The notes: generated from the sequence alone by a model not told the origin. A DNA stretch of 64,000 bases from Cristatella mucedo (GCA_009760855.2 WPIO01000142.1:393501-457500); one strand, 5' to 3'; positions 1-53,695 are shown, counted from the first letter of the stretch. Translations and numbers: made by a program.

Positions 1-180
1 TGCAGCTAAGAAATATAGGAGGTGTAGACGCCGAAAACCCAAGACCCGACGAAAAGACGCCAACGCGGTCAATCTCTCGCCTAAGTTCTGAAGCGCAGCG
101 ACGGCACGAAGTATTTCGCTGCGCGCGAATGTGGACGCGGCGACAGCTGGACAAGTTCGAGCGGCTTAGCTCTGCTCAGT

Positions 181-41425
<41,245 letters not shown>

Positions 41426-41426
<1 letters not shown>

Positions 41427-41700
41427 AGAAAAACGCGGCTCGCCTCGGACTCAGACCTCGGCCTCACCGCGTGGCGCCGCTTCGACTGAGCGCGCTGGCG
41501 GATATCGGCCCGTCCAGCCCCGCCCCCAGGTCGCTTCGGCTGGACGCTTGCGGCCGCGAACCGGGTCCAGGCTCACTCGCTCGGTCGCCGCCGCCGCCGC
41601 GCTCCTGCGGCGGCGGCGGCGACCGAGCGAGCGAGCAGTTCGGAGCAATGTGCCGGGCACTGCGCCCTTGCCGAGGGTACCGGAGCTGCCGTTCTAGCAG
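41426..41700 (-). other. Probable non-coding first exon and CpG-island promoter of the large minus-strand gene
   Basis: On the minus strand a strong donor (TTCTG then gtaagc) lies at 41425-41420. Upstream of it the sequence is CpG-dense with no in-frame ATG, which fits a 5' untranslated exon. The transcription start is not determined and the right-hand limit is a guess. An E-box-like CACGTG lies near 41724-41729. The next acceptor with a start codon shortly after it is at 35868, so intron 1 would be about 5.5 kb. Confidence 0.45.
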
Positions 41701-41914
41701 CGGCTTCCGTGTAGCGGTTACGCACGTGAAGATGCTTCCTTATTCATTTGAAGGAGTTTCTACACAAGAAAGAGAGTCGTCGTCGTCGCGTTAAGGAGGC
41801 AAGCCGGAAGCCCTTGAGATATGCGTAGCGATTGGGCCGCGGGAAGCTCGGTCTTTTAATAATAATAATAATAGTAATTGAGTTCTCAAGCTCTCTAAGT
41901 AAATCAAATCTTGA

Positions 41915-42880
41915 ATGCTTGCCATGCCGACATTCAATCCTGGATGTCGGAACATTTTTGGAAACTTAGCGAAGATGAAACTGAACTGCTGCTCATTGGA
42001 CACCCTAAGCGCGTGGCTGGATTAGAAGGGTTTGCTCTTCTAATAAGTGATGCAGTTGTGCGGCTATCACCGCGTGCTTAAAATTTAGATGTCGTCGACA
42101 GCTACCTACATGTTAAAAGCTTCATTCAGAAGACTGCTTCTTCAGCCAGCCATCACGTCCGATCCCTATCTAAGATTAGGAGCTGTCTTTATCGGTGGCT
42201 TTCAAAAATTTTAACTGGCTCCTTAGTTCTGTCTTGGATTGGTTATTGTAATTCCCTTTAGGCTGGGCTACCAAAGAAAGTAACTAGGCCACTGCAGCTG
42301 ACTATGAATGTGGCTGCAAGGCTAGTTTGCAAATCCCAGAGGTATGACCATGTGTCTCCTTTGCTAAAAGAGCTAGGATGGCTGCCGGTTGATCAACGAA
42401 TACAGAGCAAAGTTCTTACCCTGACCCACAAGGCCCGACACGGCTTGGTTCCTCCGTACCTAGCTGAACGGCTGCACCAATTTCAGCCTCTTTGTGCCCT
42501 CAGGTCCTGCGTGGACAATAACTAGCTGTTCGATTCTTCTGCTTAAAGACCGTTGGCGACAGACGCTTGAGCTCTGCAGGTCCTAGACTGTGGAACTCGC
42601 TTCCACAATTCTTACGCAACGACAACTACTCTCCTGCTGCCGACTATGGCTCATCCTTTTCAGCGGTCCTGAGCTGCTACTTCTATGCTACTCACTACCT
42701 CAACTGCTATCGTGACTCTGCTATGCTTCTCACTTTCTCTTTGTTGCGTGAGACGAAGTCTGTTGGCTACCGAATGCGTACCGAAAGCCACTTAGGCAGT
42801 GAGTGCGCTACACAAAGCTCTCCTGTGTAACATCCACATAGTCTTTGTGGTTTTGAGGAGTTACAGACGGAGATGCATTA
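41915..42880 (+). mobile_element. CR1/L2-like LINE fragment, longest copy
   Basis: Read in shifting frames, the plus strand runs from the RT thumb region (SEDETELLLIGHPKRVAGLE) through VAARLVCKSQRYDHVSPLLK, GWLPVDQRIQSKVLTLTHKA and HGLVPPYLAERL. It ends in the block equivalent to 'RLWNSLPQFLRNDNYSP' and a 3' tail TTACAGACGGAGATGCATTA. Stops and frameshifts show it is dead. Confidence 0.8.
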
Positions 42881-43199
42881 CTAGGAAGTATGTCGACTGC
42901 TTAGGTATGGCAGACATACTGTCGCCAGGCGCTGCACATAAAGGACAATTCACACGCATCCAAAGCGCCTAAAAAAAGATTGAGTTCTCTGAGAGCGCTT
43001 TGTCGAGTGTATTATTAATGTTATTCCTATTTTCCAGCAAATGCAGCGAGGCTTTAAAACTTCATTTTTAGTTCTGTCAACTCGAGGGGGATGTCGTGCT
43101 GTCAGTTGGGAGTGAGCTCCCAAAGAATTCTCCCAAATTTGGGATAACTTGAAGTAAAGGCTTCCAATGGATTTGGCGGTTGGTCCTGCGGCACAGGTA

Positions 43200-44100
43200 A
43201 ATGACTTTTGTGAAGTGGCTGATTGCGTCTAGTGCGCACGGCCACCGAGTCACGCTCGCCGGACGATGCTCCCCGCGCACTGAGGCCGCGCATACTCGGC
43301 ACTCACGCCCCCCTCCTCGCGCGAAAGCTAAAATCGGCGCTACAGTCCGACAGGATGTGGAGCGTGGGGGAACGAGGGCGCCGCCCACAGCCTCGAGCGG
43401 CAGCGAGTGCTCGCCCGCGCGCACGCGCACTCCAGCACAGCATCGACGCGTCCTGCCACATCCCCTCCTGATGCGCCGGCGTCGCACCACCGACTACGAG
43501 CGGCGTCGGATACGGCTACGATATTTTTCACACCTTGTAGCGCTCCGGGAGGCGACGGCGAACCATATTTCGGGCAATCGCGCGCGTAGCGTCGGCGCTC
43601 TGCGAAGCGTCGGCCTTTTGCTCGGCTTTCGGCCGCTCTGAAAAGCGCACGCAGCTGCCTGATGCTGCTGCGTACCGGATGCAGCATGCCGGATGCAGCA
43701 TGCTGCCGGATGCAGCAGCGGCGGCTCCGCGCGTCTCCGCGCGCTGCCGCCGATCGATTGCACTCCGGGCTCGCATTTCCTCGGCGCCCAGCGAGTTTCC
43801 TTTCGCGCGGCATGCGCCGCTCTTTAGCGGCGATTTCCGTACTGCCGCCCGCAGTCGGCCGCCTGGCGGCGGCGCCCTGCCACCGCCGGAAGACGCAGCG
43901 AAGAGTGCGAGTGTCAGGTGCAGCGGCGGCGCGGTCGTCTGCGCAGGCTAAGCGAACGGTCCACACGAAGAATCGCGCACAGCTTGAATGGGGCGAAGAA
44001 AACCCGCCGCCGCGGAGCGGCGAGTCTCCGTCACCGCCACCGTCTCTCCTCGCGCGGCGCGCGCATGACTTGTAAACTCGCGAGCGCTCAAACGGGTGCA
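43200..44100. promoter_or_regulatory. CpG-rich block
   Basis: It is GC-rich and CpG-dense, open in several frames on both strands. A possible minus-strand donor (CTACAAG/gtgtga) lies at about 43537. A short imperfect repeat of GGATGCAGCATGC lies at 43678-43720. No gene is assigned. Confidence 0.4.
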
Positions 44101-44140
44101 TCGATCCGGGCATTTGTTCCGCCTGACCGCGCGAACCCTA

Positions 44141-44325
44141 CTTTCATGCTGACCCTGTGCACGTCACCTATAAACACGTTATTCTTATTGTTTATTGAGC
44201 AGGCTAACACTAACCATTCGATCGTGCTTCCTTTGCAGCAAATGTAAAGTGCCTTCAGAGAGATTGAGTTCTGTGAGGGAACTTTATCAAATGTAGGATT
44301 ATTACTTTTATTATTATTAATTAAG
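44141..44325 (+). mobile_element. SINE family 3, long copy
   Basis: TTCATGCTGACCCTGTGCAC, GTTTATTGAGCAGGCTAACA, CCTTTGCAGCAAATGTAAAG and a tail with (ATT)n match the family. Confidence 0.8.
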
Positions 44326-44667
44326 GGCACATTTCGGGAGTCCAATTTGAAGCCAATTGCAAAAATCTAGATACGGCGTCACAAGCGCTTGAGTTAGTTT
44401 TACTGTCGTACTCCAATCTGAGCAGCGCTGATTTGGCGGTATCCGTGAGGTGAAATTAGGCTATGATTCTTGATAGTGGAAGAAATCTGCTTTACAAATG
44501 AAAGTCACTTTAGAACAGTACACCTAGCAGACGGCAGACGTCATGGAAGTGCTTCAGATGAATTAATCTTCAGGGTGTGAGGTCATCTAACTTTCGGTTC
44601 CAAGTTAACATTTACAGAAATCACAGATGCCGCTGATACAACAGACTCACAGATATCGTTGAACTTA

Positions 44668-44862
44668 GGAGTCCTTTACATTCGATACTAAGGGCACAGT
44701 GCGCTCTCGCTGTGAGGGATTTTTGTCAGCTGAGTGGCTAGTGGCTTTTTTCGGTAGCCGGGCCAAAATAGAATTGCACCAATCTAGCCGAGACCGATCC
44801 AGGGAGGTAGCTAAAGTTTTGAAAGCCACGGGTATTAGATAGTTCGCAATCTTAGCTAGAGG
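44668..44862 (-). mobile_element. LINE reverse-transcriptase fragment
   Basis: LDRSRLDWCNSILARLPKKA on the minus strand matches the 'SRLDYCNSLLAGLP' block of CR1/L2-like elements. The rest is too decayed to follow. Confidence 0.6.
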
Positions 44863-45241
44863 TTGGACGAAGAAGACTCGCAGACGATCTTCAAACGATG
44901 CGCTACGACACGCAATGTCCAGCAGCGCAGAGCTGCGAATCGCTGTGGCGGCCGGATGCAAGTATGGCCGGCCGCCGCCGCCGCCGCACACCGTCCACGG
45001 CGCCGCCTTAGCTTAGCGCTCAGGCGCTCAGGCGCACGAGGGCCACGCGCCGTCCGGCGCGAGGATGAATTCGTCGCTCAATACAATGCATGCAAAATAT
45101 GAAGCCTCTAGCGGACAAAAGACGAGCGGTGCATCGCAAACCTGACAGCGTCATCGGCCTGGTCGGCCACATTCTCGTCGGCACGTCCGTGTCGGCGGCC
45201 GTTTGTGTGTAGCTGCAATGAGTCGAACAGCCGGGTGGCAC

Positions 45242-45291
45242 TGCAGCAGCAGCAGCAGCAGCAGGGGCAACAGCAGCAGCAGCAGCAGCAG
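45242..45291. repeat. (CAG)n with GGG interruptions
   Basis: Two CAG blocks separated by CAGGGGCAA. A plus-strand frame (45205-45465) reads poly-Gln through it, but I see no supporting splice sites. Confidence 0.9.
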
Positions 45292-45479
45292 GGGCAACAT
45301 CGGCGCTATCGTCTGACGTTTAACGGGGAAACTCGTTCGTCTGGGCAGAATGGTCGCTTAAAGAAGAGAGCAGCGCCAGAGCTTGCGACATGCCTGCGGT
45401 CTGCTCTGTACTTCCATCGTGCATCGTGCTGCTGTTTCTGCTGCAAATTTACGGCGCGAATGTAGGCCCGTGCTTCTGC

Positions 45480-46500
45480 TAGGAATTAAAATCAGGCCCG
45501 TTACTGTTGGACTCGACTTGATGCTAAACGTGAAAGTTACTTAGCATTTCGTGCTTGCGCCCCGCCCCGCCTGTAGGCAGAACAAGGAATGACCTAATGT
45601 CACGAGGCTACCGCTACAGCCCTGAAGCGGAAGTGCGTCTTTTCCAGCTTATGTGATATATCTGGAAGGAAACGGAGCTCGCTTGACGAGCAGTTCAAAA
45701 TTTCTCCTTCTCTTATTATTATTATTCTTAATAATCTTATTCTAATGAACTTAGAATCCATCGGCGATTGCGTTTTTAATTCGCATTCTCCCAAAGCGCG
45801 GCTCACAGCACTTTCTCCGTCTGTCTGAACTGTCTTTTGTCAGCACGAGTTTGCTGACATTTTAAATGTTATTGTCACTAATTAGTTGACCTCTGCCATT
45901 CGAGCGAGCACACATAGAGTGCCTAGAAAGAGGCTCAGTTTTCTGTAGAGGTTTTGTAAAAACGTGTCATTACTATTGCACTCGTGCGGAGAAGCTATGC
46001 TAGCTTCAGCGGCAAGCAAACCTCTGGTCAAACCAAAGTGAAATCTTCCCCAGGCTCTCCTTGCACCTCCTGTACCCCAACGTATCTCCTCTGATTCCGG
46101 TCGCTTAGCGTGCCTTGTGGGTCTCCACACCCCCCACAAGCCCCCCCAACGATACTTTTGATCGGCTCTCCGAAGCCTGTTACCTGTATTCTGGCAGTCA
46201 CTTCACTGTTCCCTTTATCCCAATGTACTACTGCTTCGCCCAACGCATAAAATTAAGTTGCACCTGCTAATACCGGCTCCACTGGCCAAATCAGAGGCAC
46301 GGTTGTAACTCAGTCGCTGCTTGCTCGGCAGGCGGCCAAATCGGCCGAGCAGACCGCAGGTCAGACGGAAGTGGAGAGGGCAAATGCACAGATTATGTGT
46401 GTCTTGAGGACCCAAACAGTCCTGATGCTGGTGCGTTTAAAGCGGGTGGCGTATGGCAAATAATGAGCTGATAGCGTTGCGCAATGCAAATGCAGTATAA
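45480..46500. other. No gene recognised
   Basis: It is unique-looking sequence with a decayed SINE family 3 tail at about 45915-45975. I see nothing else that can be supported. Confidence 0.4.
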
Positions 46501-46501
46501 A

Positions 46502-46576
46502 AATAATAATAATAATAATAATGCACTTGATACAGCGCCCTCAGAGAACTCAATCTCTTTCTAGGCGCTTCACATT
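46502..46576 (-). mobile_element. SINE family 3, tail, minus orientation
   Basis: (AAT)n then GCACTTGATACAGCGCCCTC and AGAGAACTCAATCTCTTTCT, with AGGCGCTTCACATT. A similar tail is at 47664-47750. Confidence 0.8.
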
Positions 46577-46866
46577 ATTATTACTGTAACTATGATGATG
46601 AAATTCAGGCGAATAAAGGAAAAAATTTTTCCGGAACAGGCTGAGAATGGCTCATCTGCTAAGGCGGCATTTGTACATAGAGGCTGAGCTCAGACCCTGT
46701 TTGACTTCACGGATATTGCCCTTTCGGCATGCCATCCATTCACGTCTGCGTCTATCGCCGCCATGATTGTCAATGGGCCATAAACTGGCCGTAGCAGCGT
46801 CCGAAGCAAGGCAATAAACGGCTACTGGCCATAGCGTCTATATTTGTTTCAATGGCTAGCCCGTGT

Positions 46867-47175
46867 GAGGAGGAGGAGAAGGAGGAGGAGGAGAAGGAGG
46901 AGAAGGAGGAGGAGGAGGAGGAGGAGGAGGAGGAGGAGGAGGAGGAGGAGGAGGAGGAGGAGGAGGAGGAGGAGGAGGAGGAGGAGGAGGAGGAGGAGGA
47001 GGAGAGGGGGAGGAGGAGAAGGAGGAGGAGGATGCATGAGGAGGAGGAGGAGGAGGAGGAGGAGGAGGAGGAGGAGGAGGAGGAGGAGGAGGAGGAGGAG
47101 GAGGAGGAGGAGGAGGAGGAGGAGGAGAAGGAGGAGGAGAAGGAGGAGGAGGAGAAGGAGGAGGAGGAGGAGGAG
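46867..47175. repeat. (GAG)n array, about 310 bp
   Basis: Long pure GAG/AGG tract with a few AAG units and one GATGCAT interruption at 47031-47037. The purine/pyrimidine strand bias is complete. The reading frames across it are homopolymers and not taken as genes. Confidence 0.97.
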
Positions 47176-47771
47176 AGCACACGCATCAGCGTCGGTCGTT
47201 TTCAGGTATGACGCCCAGTTTTTAGTGGCATATAGCAGGTCCTTCGAATCAATTCCTTATCTATTCCGATAATTTTGCTTCCGTTTTCTCTGTCGAAGGA
47301 TGACGAAAAGATTCACGTTCGATTCGCCGGCGCACCAGCGACGACACGAAGTCGCCGTAGCGGGCTTCAGGAGACGTCGATTCGTGCGACAAATGGCGCA
47401 CGTTCGTGAGGCTGTGCGAGCTCTTGGGCGCGACTGTGCATTTTCTCTGCACCTATCTGCGCCAGTGGGGGGAAGCGCCATTGTTGAGCGGCATCACCTC
47501 ACTATTAAGAGCACGAAGGCGGCACGAAGCGGCGGAAATATTCTTGATGTGATGCTTCCGGTACAAATTTGCTCCCGCTACACAGAACGAGAGCGCGTCT
47601 GCACCAAGTCGCCAGCTCCACGAGTACCGTCGGAAAAGTCCGCCGGCGCGCTACGAGAATGGTAATGATAATGATAATAATAACAATACATTTGATATAG
47701 CGCCCTCAGAGAGTTCAGTCTCTTTCTGGGCACTTTACATTTGCTGCTGCAAATGATGCGCCTGCTGGGCC

Positions 47772-47795
47772 GGGGGGGGGGGGGGGGGGGGGGGG
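47772..47795. repeat. Poly-G, 24 nt
   Basis: Uninterrupted G homopolymer, a possible G-quadruplex and an assembly-sensitive site. Confidence 0.95.
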
Positions 47796-47810
47796 CTGGC
47801 GAATACTCAC

Positions 47811-47904
47811 TTTCGCCGCGGGTGTTCGTTCGTAAAGCTTCCTCCTCTGCCCTCCTCAGCCCCGGCTCCTCGCGATGCGGCGCAGCCCGCATGCGGCCGC
47901 AAGG
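47811..47904 (-). CDS. Candidate minus-strand exon (unlinked)
   Basis: Acceptor gctagtcacccag and donor GGCGAAA/gtgagt enclose MRAAPHREEPGLRRAEEEAL and RTNTRGE, 94 nt. The donor is followed 15 nt later by a 24-nt homopolymer (G on plus, 47772-47795). It may belong to a gene extending further right, but no partner exon was found. Confidence 0.35.
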
Positions 47905-48501
47905 CTGGGTGACTAGCGTCGGGCCAGGAGTGAGGATTGAAATAGACGGCGTGCGGCGGCGTGTCGCGGATGTGCCGAGCTACGGATGTCCCAAGTTTCT
48001 TGCCGCCTAAATGACAGATTGTGTCCACCCATCCGTATATGCACGCTGAGTTGCAGGGAGGAGCTGGGACACGGTGGCTGCTCCGACAAATACAATGACC
48101 TCGTACTCAGTCGAAATCGGAGACACTTGCCAGCTTGGACGCTGCAATAGCTTTTCTCTTAGTGCTGACCGGAACCCAGAGACAGTCGAGTTCGTATTAC
48201 GGTCATATTAGGCGCATAATCTTACTGAAAACAGATTCCATAAATTCTTGCTATATTTTTGAAGGCTGCAGAGCAATTAACTGCAATTACCATGCCTAGC
48301 AGCAGCTGTTAACCTTTGGTCGAGTAGGTCGGGTGTATGCAAAGTAGACGTGTAGCAGCAAAGTAAAAATGAACGCTAGCCTATTTAACACGCGCAAGAT
48401 AAAGGTGGAACCGTAGCGGCTATCTCAACCGCTTGCAGTGGGAAAAACGGTTCTGACAGATTCGGCACTTAACACCAAGGTCAGGACTTAGGCGCAAAAA
48501 T

Positions 48502-48574
48502 AGCCTCCAGCGAGGATTGAACTCGCGACCTCTGGTTTACTAGACCAGCGCTCTAGCCACTGAGCTATGGAGGC
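48502..48574 (-). tRNA. tRNA-Thr (anticodon AGT), copy 1
   Basis: The minus strand gives a clean cloverleaf. The acceptor stem GCCTCCA/TGGAGGC pairs fully, followed by GCTC/GAGC, anticodon stem CTGGT/ACCAG with loop CTAGTAA, and T stem GCGAG/CTCGC. TTTTT follows directly (48496-48500). It lies inside the segmental duplication. Confidence 0.93.
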
Positions 48575-48809
48575 GCCACATTTGTCCGGTGATGACATTC
48601 AGTCTAACCATTTTAATCATCACTGCCTCTCTGAGTCATACAGCCAACCGGGCAAAATTTAGGAGTGATGGTTACCAGTTGAAATGACTCTATAAGGACA
48701 AGTTCTGAGTCGAGAGACCTTACATGCATAAGTCATTACCCAAAGTTGTTGCTATTTAAGGATTTGTATATATGCCCATCGGAGGAAGTATTCGAATATA
48801 TACATATAT

Positions 48810-48945
48810 ATTATTAATGTGTTTAGCACCCCAAGAGAACGTAATCTCTATTCAGGCACTTCACATATGCCTCGGGGCTCGAGCCCACGACTTCAGCCAG
48901 ACCTTGGTCGGGGTGAGCACCTTGACCGCTGGACCAATCCTTTCA
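48810..48945 (-). mobile_element. SINE family 2 (in duplication copy 1)
   Basis: The reverse complement reads GTCAAGGTGCTCACCCCGAC, GTGGGCTCGAGCCCCGAGGC and GAATAGAGATTACGTTCTCT, ending in ATT repeats. The matching copy in duplication copy 2 is at about 53735-53868. Confidence 0.85.
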
Positions 48946-51389
48946 GGGGACGAGGAGACTAACTGCGGTTTTGTGAAATATAATAACAACTAGTGTATAC
49001 CCATGTAAAACTATGGAAAACTCCAATTTTGCATTAAAAGGCGAGCTTGAGTGTCCGAAGACTTAGCGGATGAGCTAGCCATGCATACTATCTGGTAATC
49101 TTCCAGTTCCTTCGTAATGTTGCCAAACGTTCATGGAAGCAAAAGTGAAAGTCTTTGAAGTTATGTTTAAGCGTTTAATGATTCAACTATGAAAAGACAT
49201 TGTAAATGCACAATCCATTGTTCAATTTTAACTATGAAAGGGCACGCTGAAGCTACTTACCCAAACAAGCAACTTATCAAAGTCGGCGGTTTTGACATGA
49301 CACTCAGCATAGCTGTTCGATAGCATCAGTAGTATCAATATCGCAAAGGGTGCAACATAAAAAATAGTGACTTCAGTGACTCCTGTTTACGGGCTTGCTC
49401 ACTCACTTTCAAATTAATTAACTTATAGACTACATTTCTTTTTTAGGCACTTAACAAATGATGGAAAGGAAACATGTCCACTGGATAGTGATGACATGCA
49501 CAATTTCAGCACGCATAAGCTCATAGAGGATACATTACAGGAACGAAGCAATCACTTTGAGGAACAGGTACGTTTATGCTTTCTTTTAAAATATCGCATC
49601 AAGTCAGGAGATGTCGTGATGTCAGTCGAAGTGATTTCCGGGCTTCTGGGGCTTATGAGCTGAAGGAAAGTTAACCACAGAATTTGAAATTGGCTGCAGG
49701 ACCGGCTCAATAAATAAAGTCGGACAAACTGGTGGTACAATGGGGTGCGTGTCAAGTAAGTATTTTGAATAGGTCCGTGGTAGCACGAGAACATTACGAG
49801 GAACGTTACAGATAAGAAACCTGATTGGATCCAGTGCAGATCGGTGAGAAGTTGCGTAATGTGGTACTTGAGACGTTTACGGCAGACAAGCCTAGCTGCA
49901 GAGTTTTAAACAAACTGTATTGTGTTACTGCACGCGGAATAATACCTGCAAAAATTACTTATAGATGCCTTGGTGGAATGTCACAACTGGGGGGGGCGAG
50001 CTGGGCGGTGGTATCTAAGCAGCCCGAATTTTAAGAATGGCGGGTACCTAAGCGAGGTGCAAATATCGTAAATACAGCTGAGAGGAAGTAAGTTGAGTGC
50101 ACCCCAACAACACGGCTCCATAGCCTTCAATTGGCGTCAAACATGGCGCTGGAGTTAGTGCTTGGGTAACTCTACATATATAATTTAGCAACACCCAATG
50201 CGAAAATTCTTGCTACACCCATTGCTACGGTCAAGGTCTACATTGCAGGCGGCGCATGATCCGGTATTTATTATTATTATTTATTATTTATTATCCGGTT
50301 ATTAACCACGACACCAGACCAACGTGCTATTTATTTCTATTGATACACGGTTAACGCAAAAAATATGGTTCCATGATCTTGAGGTCTTGCAGAGAACCTT
50401 GCATGAAAATCACTGCCGTTTTAAATTAAGAAGAACACTTTCCTTGCTGCTAGCTGAGCGATAGCCTCTAAACCTTTTCTGCTGCAATATACAGGTAAAT
50501 AAGGCTGTTGGATCACTCGATCTGTGCCTGTAACTCTACACCATTATTTGCCACTTCAAAGAGCTTCAGGACTAAGCGACTTTCCGTAGCTAGGGTGGAG
50601 AATTTCGTTCGCCCATGCTGTGCATACATAACCAAAATCCACGTGACATCGCCAGCCAACTGCTTTCTACTCATTCTATGCGGAAAATGTGACAACTTAG
50701 GTAAATTAGAAGAAATTTGGAGGTTCAGCAGGAAAGTAGCAGGGAACGATATGAGGAAGAAATAGAAATGGCGAAGAGACAGCGGTGGTGTCTTAAAAAA
50801 TATGGAAGAGTCTAATTCGCACCAGCATTCTCGACCAAATGCAAATGTGGTTGAATTTTTGAATTTTCATGCAAACTTAGCGTCTGCATTGAGGACATAT
50901 TGTAAAAAATTGACTGATGCCGATTTTTATCAGCCTTAAATACTAGGCTAAGGTAATTTAGCGTGAATGGAACAAGGGAGGCAATTTGTGGGAGCACATC
51001 GACGTGGATGATTTATCAGGAAATTTCAGCCTGCGTTCCAGCAACACCATTCCACTGATGCCGCTCCGCTCTCAGTAAAAAAAATGTTGCCCTGATTTTG
51101 CGTTAAGGTACTCGCCTTTATCGTCCGAAGTCGCGGGCTCGAGTCCAAGAGCATATGTAGAGTGTTCTCTGCTTGAAGCCAACGCTAAAGGATAGCCTGC
51201 TGGAGGACTCGTAACTGTCGACCTAAGTCGTGGATTATGAGCATTTACTGCTTGGCATTTACTGCTGAACTAAGACTTACGCCGGTGTATGCCTTATTAA
51301 ATTAGATCTTAATTAGCGCTTTAAAGCACTTGATGCATTTAATCGACTCATCTACAAATCTGACGACGAGTATCTAGGGAATCCTCAAA

Positions 51390-51930
51390 GTAAGGGCTAT
51401 CCCATGGTTCGATCGCTTCTCTTTTTTTATTATTTAAATACACTTCCTTTGGCCGACGTTATAGCAAAACGTAACACTGGCTTTGATTTCTATGATGGCA
51501 CCCAGCTCTACCTCTCCTTTGATCCCTCGATCCCTGCACCTCATCCGAGTCACGTGATTTCCTCGCAGCCGCATAGACGACTTTTGCATTTGGCTGACCG
51601 CTAACTTCCTGAAGCTTAACTATTGTTAGACCAACCTAATAGCTATTGGCGGTATAAGGGCATTCGAAAGTTGATAGATGAACCATTCTTGAGCGTGAAG
51701 CATTTTATATCACCCTAGTGACTCTTGCCAACAATCAAGGCATACTATTTCAAAACAACGTGTCATTAGATGGGCACCTTTGCTCCACTATGAAGTGGGC
51801 CTACTTTCAGTTAATAAATATTACCAAAACACTGTACGCTTTAAACAAGAGAACGAGAGCCAAAACAGTTCAGGCGTTTGCGACATCTCATCTAAGTGCA
51901 TTATTATTATTATAATCTAGATTACTGAAA
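51390..51930 (+). mobile_element. LINE reverse-transcriptase fragment
   Basis: It contains GTQLYLSFDPSIPAPHPSHV, a decayed form of the catalytic YADDTQLYLSF box (here FYDGTQLYLSF, so the Asp pair is lost), followed by NNVSLDGHLCSTMKWAYFQL and AKTVQAFATSHL. It is inactive. Confidence 0.75.
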
Positions 51931-52094
51931 TTCGCTTTAATCATTACTCCTCGCTAATGCCTTAATCGCCACTGCAGCAAAACTTAGCGGGTCATCAAGT
52001 CTGTCGGCAGCAGCCTATCTGACGAATCGAATCACTTCTGTCTGAGAATCCCTCGATTTCTATCAAGCATCGAATTGACTTCCAGAATTCTCTC

Positions 52095-52123
52095 TCCCCT
52101 CTTTCTCTCTCTCTCTCTTTCTC

Positions 52124-52160
<37 letters not shown>

Positions 52161-52250
52161 TCTCTCCTCGCTCTCTCTCCTCTCTTTCTCTCCACTCTCT
52201 CTGTCTCTCTCTCGGTCTCTCTCTCTCCTCGCTCTCTCTGTCTCTCTCCC

Positions 52251-52294
<44 letters not shown>
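52095..52294. repeat. (CT)n-rich low complexity
   Basis: Interrupted CT tract of about 200 bp between the duplication copies. Confidence 0.95.
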
Positions 52295-52297
<3 letters not shown>

Positions 52298-52409
52298 CGT
52301 AGAGGTCGCTTAGCTCGCTGGCACCAGACTTTCCATCTGACTTCCCTTCAGTGGGCCATCGCATCGCGTGCCTCTCGCCATTTAGTCGTCTCTCCGGTCC
52401 TCGCAATAA

Positions 52410-52600
52410 ATTGACATCATTGGTTGACCGAGCCTTCAGCTTATATGCCACGAAAGTCCGGAGTTGGCTTCCGGCTACAGGCACATCATGTAATCTCCCT
52501 TTTATCATTCAAGTCTCAGCTAAAGACACATCTGTTAAGGTCCGCGTCTGTCTTTTTTATTTCGTGTGTGTTTTTTCGTGCTTATCTGTGCACGGTTCAG
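52410..52600 (+). mobile_element. LINE 3' coding fragment
   Basis: LVDRAFSLYATKVRSWLPAT then a FIIQVSAKDTSV-like end corresponds to the 'RAFSYAAPKLWNSLP...FKSKLKTHLF' terminus of CR1/L2-like ORF2. It lies between the two copies of the duplication. Confidence 0.6.
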
Positions 52601-53393
52601 TGTACGCTACTAGCCAGAGGTCCTACTAAGCGGTGGCCACGAGTGTCTACATGCTTGCATTAATTAGCACGGTAGCCCTAAGCATGATATTTGATTTCTT
52701 TTTCTTACTCAATACCATGCATTCCACCAACCCCTGTTTATAGACTCTCTTGCAGTGAATGATAAAGAGTCTGTATATAGATTTAGTTTTCATAGGGCGC
52801 CAACCCGTTATTATAACTATTATTATGCCCAGCACAATGAAAACGGAACGTTGTTTGTCACGTGGGCTCCTTCGAATGTCTCCAAGTTTCTTGCCGCCTA
52901 AATGACATGCTGTGTCCACCCATCCGTATATGCACGCTGAGTTGCAGGGAGGAGCTGGGACACGGTGGCTGCTCCGACAAATACAATGACCTCGTACTCA
53001 GTCGAAATCGGAGACACTTGCCAGCTTGGACGCTGCAATAGCTTTTCTCTTAGTGCTGACCGGAACCCAGAGACAGTCGAGTTCGTATTACGGTCATATT
53101 AGGCGCATAATCTTACTGAAAACAGATTCCATAAATTCTTGCTATATTTTGAAGGCTGCAGAGCAATTAACTGCAATTACCATGCCTAGCAGCAGCTGTT
53201 AACCTTTAGTCGAGTAAGTCGGGTGTATACAAAGTAGACGTGTAGCAGCAAAGTAAAAATGAACGCTAGCCTATTTAACACGCGCAAGTTATAAAGGTGG
53301 AACCGTAGCGGCTATCTCAACCGCTTGCAGCGAGAAAAACGTTTGTGACAGATTCGGCACTTAACACCAAGGTCAGGACTTAGGCGCAAAAAT

Positions 53394-53466
53394 AGCCTCC
53401 AGCGAGGATTGAACTCGCGACCTCTGGTTTACTAGACCAGCGCTCTAGCCACTGAGCTATGGAGGC
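53394..53466 (-). tRNA. tRNA-Thr (anticodon AGT), copy 2
   Basis: It is identical over all 73 nt to the copy at 48502-48574, with the same downstream T run. It is carried by the second copy of the duplicated block, whose surrounding sequence has diverged by scattered substitutions and indels. Confidence 0.93.
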
Positions 53467-53693
53467 GCCACATTTGTCCGGTGATGACATTCAGTCTAAA
53501 CATTTTATTCATCTCTGCCTCTCTGAGTCATACAGCCAACCGGGCAAAATTTAGGAGTGATGGTTACCAGTTGAAATGACTCTTTAAAGACGAGTTCTGA
53601 GTCGAGAGACCTTACATGCATAAGTCATTACCCAAAGTTGTTGCTATTTACGGATTTGTATATATGCCCATCAGAGGAAGCATTCGAATACAT

Positions 53694-53695
<2 letters not shown>

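Larger units (their letters stand above)
47985..50985. repeat. Segmental duplication, copy 1
   Basis: It is highly similar to 52874-55755 in the same orientation, starting near 'aagtttcttgccgcctaaat' and ending near 'gcgtgaatggaacaagg'. It contains tRNA-Thr, a minus-oriented tRNA-derived SINE (48810-48945) and a minus-oriented LINE fragment (49480-50035). It holds about 200 bp (around 49970-50175) missing from copy 2. Confidence 0.93.

Noticed and set aside
43340-44113. A 257-codon minus-strand open frame
   Set aside because: It crosses a local GGATGCAGCATGC repeat and is open mainly because of CpG richness. No clear exon boundaries were found.
45205-45465. Poly-Gln protein from (CAG)n
   Set aside because: Only a short open frame with no splice evidence and no conservation signal that can be judged here.
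46770-47272. Open frames encoding poly-Glu, poly-Arg, poly-Ser, poly-Leu and poly-Pro
   Set aside because: All are translations of the (GAG)n array in different frames.
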